5,152 nucleotides of DNA, from positions 1 to 5,152 of the forward strand of contig CANLED010000179.1 in assembly GCA_947489175.1 (NCBI GenBank). The letters run 5' to 3'. Shown in pieces: positions 1-5,152 of the stretch. The notes beneath the pieces are model-generated. The model had not been told where the DNA came from, searched no databases, and worked only from the letters and a program-made list of their open reading frames with translations. The position numbers and the translations under genes are program-made. Origin of the DNA: Chitinophagaceae bacterium. Its GTDB lineage: Bacteria; Bacteroidota; Bacteroidia; Chitinophagales; Chitinophagaceae. Position 1 is the stretch's first letter, and each line of letters starts with the position of its first letter.

Positions 1-23
1 CCTGTCCCTCGTCCCTGGCTGTT

Positions 24-1016
24 TCAAGATATCAGCCCCTCTCCCACCAAATACTCCGCAATCTGAACTGCATTCGTTGCAGCACCTTTCCTCAAATTAT
101 CACTCACAATCCACATATTCAAAGTCTTGGGTTGGGTTTCATCACGACGCAACCTTCCAACAAAAACTTCGTCTTTTTCATGTGCATCCATTGGCATTGG
201 ATACTGTTGTGTTGCAGGATCATCAACTAAAATAATGCCAGGTGCTTCAGATAAAATCTTTCTTACTTCATCAAGTTCAAACTCCTCTTCAAACTCTATA
301 TTCACACTTTCACTGTGTCCACCCATCACTGGAATTCTTACTGTTGTAGCGGTAACTCTAATGGAATCATCACGCATGATTTTTTTGGTTTCATTCACCA
401 TTTTCATTTCCTCTTTGGTATATCCATTGTCCATGAAAACATCAATCTGAGGAATTACATTCAAATCAATTGGATACTTATAAGCCATCTCCCCAGCGAT
501 ACCACTGCGCTCATTCATCAATTGATTAACAGCTTTAACACCTGTACCCGTAACACTTTGATAAGTACTTACCACTAAACGCTTGCAACCATACTTCTTA
601 TGCAGCGGATTTATTGCAACAACCATTTGTATCGTTGAACAATTTGGATTGGCAATGATTTTATCTGATGAAGTCAATGCATCTGCATTGATTTCTGGTA
701 CCACCAACTTTTTGGTTGGATCCATTCGCCAGGCAGATGAATTGTCAATCACAGTAATGCCTGCATTTGCAAATTCGGGAGCCCATTGTTTGGAGGTATC
801 GCCACCCGCTGAAAACAAAGCGACAGCAGGCTTCATGTTGATGGCATCTTGCATGCTTACAATCTTATATTGCTTCCCTTTGAAAGTCACTTCCTTGCCA
901 ATGGATTTCTCAGAAGCCACAGGAATAAGTTCAGTAACTGGAAAATTTCTCTCTGCCAATACCTGTAACATTTTAGTGCCTACCAAACCGGTTGCACCTA
1001 CAACAGCAACTTTCAT
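24..1016 (-). CDS. asd: Aspartate-semialdehyde dehydrogenase
   Basis: This enzyme reduces aspartyl-4-phosphate to aspartate-4-semialdehyde with NADPH in the cytosol. It is the common step before the lysine/diaminopimelate branch and the threonine/methionine branch. The 330-residue protein has the usual family length. The N-terminal Rossmann loop GATGLVG is at residues 7-13. The catalytic cysteine is C126 in NPNCST. The substrate/nucleotide loop STYQSVTGTG is at 150-159, followed by RIPVMGGHSESV with R227 and the catalytic-base histidine H234. The C-terminal DNLRKGAATNAVQIAE starts at 306. All expected catalytic residues are present, so the gene looks intact. The start is fixed by the glycine loop, which begins six residues after Met1. 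No Shine-Dalgarno sequence is visible, as is usual in Bacteroidota. The gene has no co-directional neighbour in the window. It is preceded by a leader with its own promoter, a lysine-rich small ORF and a terminator, which suggests attenuation control. Confidence 0.96.
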   Translation of the reverse strand: MKVAVVGATGLVGTKMLQVLAERNFPVTELIPVASEKSIGKEVTFKGKQYKIVSMQDAINMKPAVALFSAGGDTSKQWAPEFANAGITVIDNSSAWRMDPTKKLVVPEINADALTSSDKIIANPNCSTIQMVVAINPLHKKYGCKRLVVSTYQSVTGTGVKAVNQLMNERSGIAGEMAYKYPIDLNVIPQIDVFMDNGYTKEEMKMVNETKKIMRDDSIRVTATTVRIPVMGGHSESVNIEFEEEFELDEVRKILSEAPGIILVDDPATQQYPMPMDAHEKDEVFVGRLRRDETQPKTLNMWIVSDNLRKGAATNAVQIAEYLVGEGLIS

Positions 1017-1048
1017 AATTATTTGTTTTACCCTTGCGGGATTTGGTT

Positions 1049-1077
1049 AAAAAAAAGCCTCCCAAAACTGGAAGGCT
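1049..1077 (-). terminator. Intrinsic terminator in the asd leader (attenuator)
   Basis: On the minus strand AGCCTTCC (1077-1070) pairs with GGGAGGCT (1063-1056) around a 6-nt loop, giving an 8-bp stem with one G-U pair, followed at once by a run of T to position 1049. On the plus strand the same position is a C-A mismatch and there is no T run, so the element is directional for the minus strand. It ends 33 nt upstream of the asd ATG. It does not follow any full-size minus-strand gene, only the 19-codon ORF, so premature termination ahead of asd is the natural reading. Confidence 0.75.
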
Positions 1078-1115
1078 GTTACATATTTGAGACATACAAA
1101 TTGAACTAACCTTCC
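1070..1115 (-). promoter_or_regulatory. Predicted antiterminator structure of the asd leader
   Basis: GGAAGGTT (1115-1108 on the minus strand) is complementary over 8 nt, with one G-U pair, to AGCCTTCC (1077-1070), the entire 5' arm of the terminator, so the two structures exclude each other. Between the arms ATTTG (1101-1097) and CAAAT (1089-1085) form a perfect 5-bp hairpin with a 7-nt loop that would bring the arms together. TTCC in codons 14-15 of the leader ORF (1124-1121) can pair with GGAA (1115-1112), giving a weak competing upstream hairpin. A ribosome stalled at Lys12/Lys13 should cover this TTCC and leave GGAAGGTT free. A ribosome at the stop codon should cover GGAAGGTT. The pairing is seen in the sequence; the switching behaviour is inferred. 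Confidence 0.55.
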
Positions 1116-1165
1116 GATGTGGAATGTTTTTTGCTCTTCTTTATATGTTTTATTACATTAATCAT
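1106..1165 (-). CDS. Candidate lysine-rich leader peptide of asd (19 aa)
   Basis: This is a complete 19-codon ORF reading MINVIKHIKKSKKHSTSEG and ending in TAG. It lies between the predicted asd leader promoter and the asd terminator hairpin. Five of 19 codons are Lys (positions 6, 9, 10, 12, 13), four of them in a Lys-Lys-Ser-Lys-Lys core. Lysine is an end product of the pathway that asd serves. The ATG lies within a few bases of the expected transcription start, so the transcript would be essentially leaderless. The last three codons and the first base of the stop overlap GGAAGGTT (1108-1115), which can pair with the 5' arm of the downstream terminator. I infer a regulatory leader peptide whose translation, not its product, matters. 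The caveat is that short AAA/AAG-rich ORFs can arise by chance in AT-rich DNA. The argument rests on the combination of elements. Confidence 0.6.
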   Translation of the reverse strand: MINVIKHIKKSKKHSTSEG

Positions 1166-1173
1166 TTGTGGTG

Positions 1174-1205
1174 CAAAGCTAATGATGAAAGATTTTTCTG
1201 CCAAA
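1174..1205 (-). promoter_or_regulatory. Promoter of the asd leader transcript
   Basis: On the minus strand there is TTTG (1205-1202), a 20-nt spacer, then TAGCTTTG (1181-1174). This matches the Bacteroidota housekeeping-sigma pattern of a -33 TTTG and a -7 TAnnTTTG. The expected transcription start is about 1166-1170, giving a leader of roughly 150 nt before asd. Its -33 element overlaps the edge of the inverted repeat at 1205-1227. Confidence 0.65.
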
Positions 1206-1227
1206 AAAATGTTGAAAACACATTTTT
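1205..1227. repeat. 8-bp inverted repeat between divergent promoters
   Basis: AAAAATGT (1205-1212) and ACATTTTT (1220-1227) are perfect inverted copies separated by 7 nt. The repeat touches the -33 element of the asd leader promoter and sits where the -33 region of the plus-strand promoter for the 1258 gene would be. It could be an operator for a dimeric regulator serving both promoters, or simply a chance palindrome in A/T-rich DNA. Confidence 0.3.
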
Positions 1228-1245
1228 AGCATACTTCCAAGTGAA

Positions 1246-1253
1246 TAATTTTG
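1246..1253 (+). promoter_or_regulatory. Candidate -7 element of the lamin-tail gene promoter
   Basis: TAATTTTG matches the Bacteroidota TAnnTTTG -7 box. It ends only 4 nt before the ATG at 1258, so transcription would start at about the ATG and the message would be leaderless. No clean TTTG -33 element lies 17-21 nt upstream, only a T-rich stretch (1223-1227), so the assignment is tentative. Confidence 0.4.
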
Positions 1254-1257
1254 GTGT

Positions 1258-2955
1258 ATGAAAAAATTATTTGGTTCAATTTACATCTTGGTAATGCCAG
1301 TTTTCTTGATGGCACAGGTTGAAAGGTATAGCGTGGTAATCAATGAAATTTTAGCAGACCCGTCACCTGTGGTTGGACTACCAAACACTGAGTTTATAGA
1401 GTTGCGCAACAATTCGAAGCAACGCATTAATTTATACAAATGGAAAATTGACAATGGTTCAACCAGTTCAACTATTTCTATTCAATATATACTTGAACCA
1501 GATAGCTTAGTGGTGTTATGTTCAAAGACTCAAGCTGTTTTTTTCAATAACCCAAACGGCACAATTGGATTAACATCATTCCCTACATTAAATAACGATG
1601 GCGATATCATTTCATTGAGCGCTGCTGATGGCAAAACAATACATGGTGTTGAATATGATAACAAATGGTACAACAACACCATAAAGTCTGCGGGCGGCTG
1701 GAGCCTTGAAATGATTGATCCTTATAAGCCCTGTGATAAAAATAATTGGGGTGGAAGCATTCATTTTTCTGGAGGCACCCCGGGAAAGGAAAATAGCATC
1801 TTCAAAAAACAAACAGCATCAGAAAAAATAGAGGCCTTGCAGTGCATCGCCCTAAATGCAAACCTAATTTCTTTACAACTCAATCAGGGCGCGGATAGTA
1901 GCGCATTAAGCAATGTTAATAATTTCGAATTAGGAATTGAAAAAATTCATCCGGAATGGGCTAAAGCAATACCTCCATTATTCAACAAAGCTGAATTATA
2001 TTTTAAAAATGCTCTATCACCCAAAAATATTTATTCACTAAGAGCTACTTCTATCCTGCGCTGCCAAGGAAAAGTTTCTGATAGCATTTTGATAAGAACT
2101 GGAATAAGCAAGGCTGCAGATGAAAAAGACCTTGCTATCAATGAACTGCTTTTTGATCCACCACCCAATGGGGCCGACTATGTTGAAATTGTAAATAATA
2201 GCAACTCAATTATCAATGCAAAGGAAATTTACTTGTCAAACAAAAACGAAATTGGAACTTTGGGAACGCCCTATCAATGCTCATTAGGCGACTATAATAT
2301 CTTCCCTGGTGAATTTTTTACCGTTACAACAGATGCACAATTTATAATGAAAACTTGGCCAAAATCAAACCAATCAATCTTAAAAGAAGTTAAGATATTG
2401 CCTTCCTTTCCAGATGACAAAGGACATGTAGTGTTGATGAATAGACAAGGAAAAATAATCGATGAATTTAAATATTTAGACGACTTTCATTTCCCATTGC
2501 TGAGAGAAAAATCAGGCGTTTCCCTTGAAAAAACAAACCCACAAGTTCCTTCAAATTTTAGCATAAATTGGCACTCCGCTGCTGCTTCAAGTGGTTATGG
2601 AACACCTACGCTTCAAAACTCACAGTTCATAAACAATGACAGTTCTAACTTCTCTGTATTGATTTCTCCAGAAAATTTTAGTCCAAATAACGATGGTATC
2701 GCAGACATCATCTCAATTCAATATAAATTTCCTACGCCTGAAAACCTTGTATCAATTTATGCCTTTGATTACAATGGCAGCATGATTAAAAAAATTGTCG
2801 ACAACCAATTGTGTGGAACAAATGGCATGTACTTCTGGGATGGTCTCGATCAAAACAAAAGAAAAGTACGGCCTGGATTTTATATCATATTTACCGAAGT
2901 TATCGACCTTGGTGGAAATCGAAAAGTCATTAAAAAAATGATAGGCGTCATTTGA
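1258..2955 (+). CDS. Secreted lamin-tail-domain protein with FlgD/CHU_C-like C-terminus
   Basis: This 565-residue protein starts with a Sec signal peptide (MKK, hydrophobic residues 4-18, probable cleavage after about residue 19). A first lamin-tail domain spans about 23-180 (VINEILADPSP, EFIELRNNS). Residues about 190-285 look like an Ig-like spacer. A second lamin-tail domain spans about 291-455 (AINELLFDPPP, DYVEIVNNS). Both copies end alike, with a SLE motif, then P, NW and GTP, so they are a diverged internal repeat. Residues about 466-565 resemble a FlgD Ig-like or CHU_C-type domain: FSPNNDGIAD at 474-483, WDG at 527-529 and RPGFYIIFTEVID at 538-550. Proteins of this build in Bacteroidota are exported, and the C-terminal module may act as a type IX secretion sorting domain; that is inference. 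No catalytic motif is visible. An adhesive or structural surface role is likely but unproven. The start is supported by the signal peptide beginning exactly at this ATG. It is divergent from asd and convergent with the kinase. Confidence 0.85.
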   Translation: MKKLFGSIYILVMPVFLMAQVERYSVVINEILADPSPVVGLPNTEFIELRNNSKQRINLYKWKIDNGSTSSTISIQYILEPDSLVVLCSKTQAVFFNNPNGTIGLTSFPTLNNDGDIISLSAADGKTIHGVEYDNKWYNNTIKSAGGWSLEMIDPYKPCDKNNWGGSIHFSGGTPGKENSIFKKQTASEKIEALQCIALNANLISLQLNQGADSSALSNVNNFELGIEKIHPEWAKAIPPLFNKAELYFKNALSPKNIYSLRATSILRCQGKVSDSILIRTGISKAADEKDLAINELLFDPPPNGADYVEIVNNSNSIINAKEIYLSNKNEIGTLGTPYQCSLGDYNIFPGEFFTVTTDAQFIMKTWPKSNQSILKEVKILPSFPDDKGHVVLMNRQGKIIDEFKYLDDFHFPLLREKSGVSLEKTNPQVPSNFSINWHSAAASSGYGTPTLQNSQFINNDSSNFSVLISPENFSPNNDGIADIISIQYKFPTPENLVSIYAFDYNGSMIKKIVDNQLCGTNGMYFWDGLDQNKRKVRPGFYIIFTEVIDLGGNRKVIKKMIGVI

Positions 2956-2964
2956 TTTGTGGTT

Positions 2965-3001
2965 AAAAAAAATCCCACAATGAACAGAATCATTGTGGGA
3001 T
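2965..3001 (-). terminator. Intrinsic terminator of the PfkB kinase gene
   Basis: A perfect 12-bp stem, ATCCCACAATGA (2972-2983) with TCATTGTGGGAT (2990-3001), closes a 6-nt loop. On the minus strand it is followed directly by a T run (2972-2965), and it lies about 31 nt beyond the kinase stop codon. On the plus strand the hairpin lies 16 nt after the lamin-tail gene's stop but is followed by AATAAAATAG instead of a T run. It is therefore best as a minus-strand terminator, with possible weaker blocking of convergent transcription from the other side. Confidence 0.88.
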
Positions 3002-3032
3002 AATAAAATAGTTAAATGTATTTATGAAAATA

Positions 3033-3959
3033 CTAATCCACCAAAGCGATGTCGAAATTAACAAGCTCAACAAATTGTTGAATCCTATCATTGATCTGCT
3101 CCTTAGAAATTTCTTTTAACCTTGTTGTGCCAAATTTTTCTACACAGAAAGATGCCATTGCAGACCCAATGATTATGGCGGTTTTCATATTTTCAAAAGA
3201 TATGTCTTTTGTTTTTGCGAGATGCCCCATAAAGCCTCCTGCAAAGGTGTCTCCAGCTCCTGTTGGATCAAAAATATCTTCCAAAGGAAGTGCAGGTGCA
3301 ACAAATACTTGGTCTTTATGAAACAACAAAGCACCATGCTCACCCTTTTTAATGACAACATATTTAGGACCCATCTTCATGATTTCTTTTGCAGCCTTTA
3401 CCAAAGAGTACTGAGCACTCAGTTGGCGCGCTTCGCCGTCATTCACCAACAATACATCAACATGTTTCAACACTTCTTCTAAATCAGGCATGGCAGTCTC
3501 CATCCAAAAATTCATGGTATCCATTACTACGAGTGCAGGACGGGTTTTCATTTGCTTGAGAACACTGTGTTGAATGGCAGGAACCAAATTACCCAACATC
3601 ACAAATTCACAATCTTGATAGCTTTCTGGAACGATTGGCTTAAAATCAGCCAAAACATTAAGTTGTGTATCCAATGTATCACGCTCATTCATGTCCATGT
3701 GGTACTTACCTGCCCAAAAGAATGACTTCTCATCCTTTTTTATTTCCACACCTTCTAAATCAACACCACGGGCTGTTAATCCATCCAATTCCTCTTGTGG
3801 AAAATCACCACCAATAATCGATATTTGTTTAATTGGCTTTATGAAATTAGATGCACTTAGCGCTATGTAAGTTGCCGCTCCTCCTACTATGCGATCGCTT
3901 TTGCCAAATGGGGTTTCAATTGCATCAAAGGCCATGGTACCTACTACAAGAAGTGACAT
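3033..3959 (-). CDS. PfkB-family carbohydrate kinase
   Basis: This is a cytosolic ATP-dependent sugar or nucleoside kinase of the ribokinase/PfkB superfamily, 308 residues from the chosen start, a normal family length. It begins with the core strand SLLVVGTMAFDAIETP. The substrate-site GG pair is in IVGGAATYIALSASNF (24-39), and a second region IIGGDFPQEELDGLTARGVD lies at 48-67. NDGEARQL is at 173-180 and VVIKKGEHGALLF at 201-213. The PfkB signature 2 is DPTGAGDTFAGGFMG (231-245), with D237 the catalytic base and the GAG anion hole. The family's specificity cannot be read from these motifs, so no substrate is assigned. The frame stays open to an upstream ATG at 4034, but the 25 extra residues are not family-like and they contain a promoter match (3981-4010). 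The ATG at 3959 is therefore preferred. The gene stands alone on this strand, with its own promoter and terminator. Confidence 0.9.
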   Translation of the reverse strand: MSLLVVGTMAFDAIETPFGKSDRIVGGAATYIALSASNFIKPIKQISIIGGDFPQEELDGLTARGVDLEGVEIKKDEKSFFWAGKYHMDMNERDTLDTQLNVLADFKPIVPESYQDCEFVMLGNLVPAIQHSVLKQMKTRPALVVMDTMNFWMETAMPDLEEVLKHVDVLLVNDGEARQLSAQYSLVKAAKEIMKMGPKYVVIKKGEHGALLFHKDQVFVAPALPLEDIFDPTGAGDTFAGGFMGHLAKTKDISFENMKTAIIIGSAMASFCVEKFGTTRLKEISKEQINDRIQQFVELVNFDIALVD

Positions 3960-3980
3960 ATAAATTAGTTTTTGGAGATG

Positions 3981-4010
3981 CAAAGATACACGATATGAAT
4001 TGCTTTCAAA
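3981..4010 (-). promoter_or_regulatory. Promoter of the PfkB kinase gene
   Basis: On the minus strand there is TTTG (4010-4007), an 18-nt spacer, then TATCTTTG (3988-3981), a very good match to the Bacteroidota -33/-7 promoter. The predicted start of transcription is about 3973-3977, leaving a 5' UTR of roughly 15 nt before the ATG at 3959. This decides the start codon, because the upstream in-frame ATG at 4034 would lie outside the transcript. Confidence 0.7.
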
Positions 4011-4071
4011 TGATTCCATTATTTGAAATTTCACTAACTTAACAGTACTTTTTTATTGTTAATGAACAAAT

Positions 4072-4099
4072 TTTACATTATTTCATTTTTCGCTATAAT
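4072..4099 (+). promoter_or_regulatory. Weak candidate promoter before the oxygenase gene
   Basis: TTTACA (4072-4077), a 16-nt spacer and TATAAT (4094-4099) resemble an E. coli sigma-70 promoter, which Bacteroidota do not normally use. No clean TAnnTTTG is present; the nearest is TACTTG (4104-4109), one base short of it. CGCTA also occurs twice, at 4091-4095 and 4101-4105, exactly 10 nt apart. Some promoter must lie in this divergent gap, but which element is used is unclear. Confidence 0.25.
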
Positions 4100-4110
4100 A
4101 CGCTACTTGT

Positions 4111-5094
4111 ATGAATATGCAACCAACAATGCAGCCCTCCATGATGGCAAATGCAAATCACAAGGACATACCTGGAAACCCATCAACAGCCACAAGCAGT
4201 AACATAAAACTCAATGACAGGTTGGACAATCCCAAACTGCGTGTTTTAAGTGAAGAAGACTGGAATTTTTGGTTGTTTAATGGGTATGTAGTAATTAAAA
4301 ATGCAGTTAGTCGTGAGCAAGCACTCAAAACAGCTGACTTTCTATGGGAATTTGAAGAGAAAGATCCAAACAACAAGGAAACTTGGTATGCTCCACCCCG
4401 TGCTGAAATGCGTATGAAGGAACTCACAAACAGTGGCATGGTGGAAGTGTACAATCATCAAAGTCTATGGAATAACCGGCAAGCACAAAGAGTTCATGAG
4501 GCATTTGCTGATGTTTGGGGAACAGAAAAACTATGGGTTACCATTGACAGGGCAAACCTTAACTTCCCAATGCGTGAGGGATTTGAATTCAAGGGATTTA
4601 TCCATTGGGATTACGATCCTGATACTAAACCTCAAAATGTACAAGGGGTTTTGGCATTGGCAGACCAAACAGACGAAAACATGGGTGGATTTCAATGCAT
4701 TCCTGCCCTCATGCGCGAATATGATACCTGGAAACTTACTCAACCATTGGATAGAAATCGTTTTCAGCCAAATATTGAAATCTATAAAGATCAGTTAGTA
4801 AAAGTTAAGCTTGAAGCTGGTGACTTATTAATTTTTAATAGTTTACTACCTCATGGAATCCGACCAAACCTATCTGGCAACAAAGTACGCATCGCGCAAT
4901 ATGTTTCCATGATGCCAGTTCAGGAAAACGATGAAGACCAAAGACAATGGAGAATAAATTCTTGGCAGCACCGCATTGCTCCTGAAGGATATGCCTTTCC
5001 TGGAGATCCAAGAAATTGGGAAAAAACAAAATACGAAACTGCAGTACTGACTGATCTTGGAAAAAAATTATTGGGTATACAATCATGGGAATAG
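4111..5094 (+). CDS. Phytanoyl-CoA dioxygenase-like Fe(II)/2-oxoglutarate oxygenase
   Basis: The 327-residue protein fits the PhyH family of non-haem iron oxygenases, which couple 2-oxoglutarate decarboxylation to substrate hydroxylation in the cytosol. The iron-binding facial triad is visible: H165 and D167 in IHWDYD, and H248 in SLLPHGIRPN. R260 in NKVRIAQYVSMM is well placed to bind the 2-oxoglutarate carboxylate. A typical N-terminal segment, LSEEDWNFWLFNGYVVIKNAVS, spans 46-67. GGFQCIP (192-198) and LEAGDLLIFNS (234-244) are beta-strands of the double-stranded beta-helix. The first ~30 residues are rich in Met, Asn, Ser and Thr and look non-conserved. In-frame ATGs at 4117, 4129, 4141 and 4144 are alternative starts. 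The substrate cannot be told; the family includes lipid, ectoine and natural-product hydroxylases. Its stop overlaps the start of an aldo/keto reductase, suggesting a coupled two-gene operon. Confidence 0.88.
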   Translation: MNMQPTMQPSMMANANHKDIPGNPSTATSSNIKLNDRLDNPKLRVLSEEDWNFWLFNGYVVIKNAVSREQALKTADFLWEFEEKDPNNKETWYAPPRAEMRMKELTNSGMVEVYNHQSLWNNRQAQRVHEAFADVWGTEKLWVTIDRANLNFPMREGFEFKGFIHWDYDPDTKPQNVQGVLALADQTDENMGGFQCIPALMREYDTWKLTQPLDRNRFQPNIEIYKDQLVKVKLEAGDLLIFNSLLPHGIRPNLSGNKVRIAQYVSMMPVQENDEDQRQWRINSWQHRIAPEGYAFPGDPRNWEKTKYETAVLTDLGKKLLGIQSWE

Positions 5095-5152
5095 AAAAAA
5101 ATGGACAATTATACGCTACACTAAACAATGGAATTGAAATGCCTTTGCTTGG
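5085..5152 (+). CDS. Aldo/keto reductase, N-terminal fragment (cut by window end)
   Basis: An ATG at 5085 overlaps the last 10 nt of the oxygenase gene in another frame (ATGGGAATAG) and stays open to the end of the window. The 22 complete codons include LNNGIEMPLLG at 13-23 (the last Gly inferred from its first two bases). This matches the opening beta-hairpin and first barrel strand of aldo/keto reductases (L-NG-x-MP-x-LG-LGT), which are NAD(P)H-dependent carbonyl reductases. The nearby ATG at 5101 is out of frame and stops after seven codons. The stop/start overlap indicates translational coupling with the oxygenase. The catalytic Asp-Tyr-Lys-His residues lie beyond the window, so activity cannot be assessed. 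Confidence 0.75.
   Translation, partial: MGIEKNGQLYATLNNGIEMPLL

Noticed and set aside
1029..1040. Small CCC-GCAA-GGG hairpin just upstream of the asd ATG
   Set aside because: The stem is only three base pairs, and its GNRA-type loop alone is not enough to claim a regulatory element.
583..1050. 155-codon open frame on the plus strand opposite asd
   Set aside because: It is antisense to a well-conserved asd gene, has no recognisable motif, and runs through the terminator T/A tract region. It is a by-product of codon usage in asd.
1017..1168. Lysine riboswitch (LYS element) in the asd leader
   Set aside because: The leader is only about 150 nt including the terminator. I see no five-helix junction with its conserved purine-rich core; the small ORF and two-arm switch explain the structure better.
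2972..3001. Terminator of the plus-strand lamin-tail gene
   Set aside because: The hairpin is well placed, but on the plus strand it is followed by AATAAAATAG and not a T run. It is assigned to the minus-strand kinase gene, with at most a minor effect on the other strand.
4158..4454. 98-codon open frame on the minus strand inside the oxygenase gene
   Set aside because: It lies wholly within the conserved oxygenase reading frame, shows no domain signature and has no promoter match upstream.
1..5152. CRISPR arrays, insertion sequences, tRNA or rRNA genes, phage or defence genes
   Set aside because: No regularly spaced repeats, transposase motifs, tRNA-like cloverleaf or rRNA sequence was seen. 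All large frames are accounted for by four complete genes and one partial gene.

Overview
The window looks like ordinary chromosome from a member of the Bacteroidota. Three things support this. Three intergenic sites resemble the Bacteroidota promoter (a TTTG-type -33 element and a TAnnTTTG -7 element). No gene has a clear Shine-Dalgarno sequence. One gene encodes a secreted protein with lamin-tail domains and an 'SPNNDG' FlgD/CHU_C-like C-terminus, an architecture typical of this phylum. The base composition is moderately AT-rich. A Chitinophagales/Sphingobacteriales-type host is plausible, but this sequence alone does not settle it.

Layout. On the minus strand, 24-1016 encodes aspartate-semialdehyde dehydrogenase (asd), the branch-point enzyme of Lys/Thr/Met synthesis. 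Upstream, the 241-nt region 1017-1257 separates asd from a divergent plus-strand gene (1258-2955) for a large exported lamin-tail-domain protein. A convergent minus-strand PfkB-family sugar kinase follows (3033-3959), with a strong intrinsic terminator between the two. After a 151-nt divergent intergenic region come a plus-strand phytanoyl-CoA-dioxygenase-like Fe(II)/2OG oxygenase (4111-5094) and, overlapping its stop codon, the first codons of an aldo/keto reductase cut off by the window end (5085-5152).

The most interesting part is the asd leader. Reading the minus strand from about 1168 to 1017, the sequence holds a good Bacteroidota promoter, a 19-codon ORF that starts almost at the predicted transcription start and contains five Lys codons (Lys-Lys-Ser-Lys-Lys core), and a canonical U-tract terminator 33 nt before the asd ATG. 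An 8-nt segment lying over the last codons of the small ORF is fully complementary, counting one G-U pair, to the whole 5' arm of that terminator. This is the complete set of parts of a ribosome-mediated transcription attenuator that would sense charged tRNA-Lys, placed in front of a gene of the lysine pathway. I do not know of a described lysine leader-peptide attenuator in this phylum. The function is inferred; the sequence elements are seen directly.

The genes do not form one pathway. asd is amino-acid biosynthesis, the lamin-tail protein is cell-surface or secreted, the kinase is carbohydrate or nucleoside metabolism, and the oxygenase/aldo-keto reductase pair is probably a small translationally coupled redox operon of unknown substrate.
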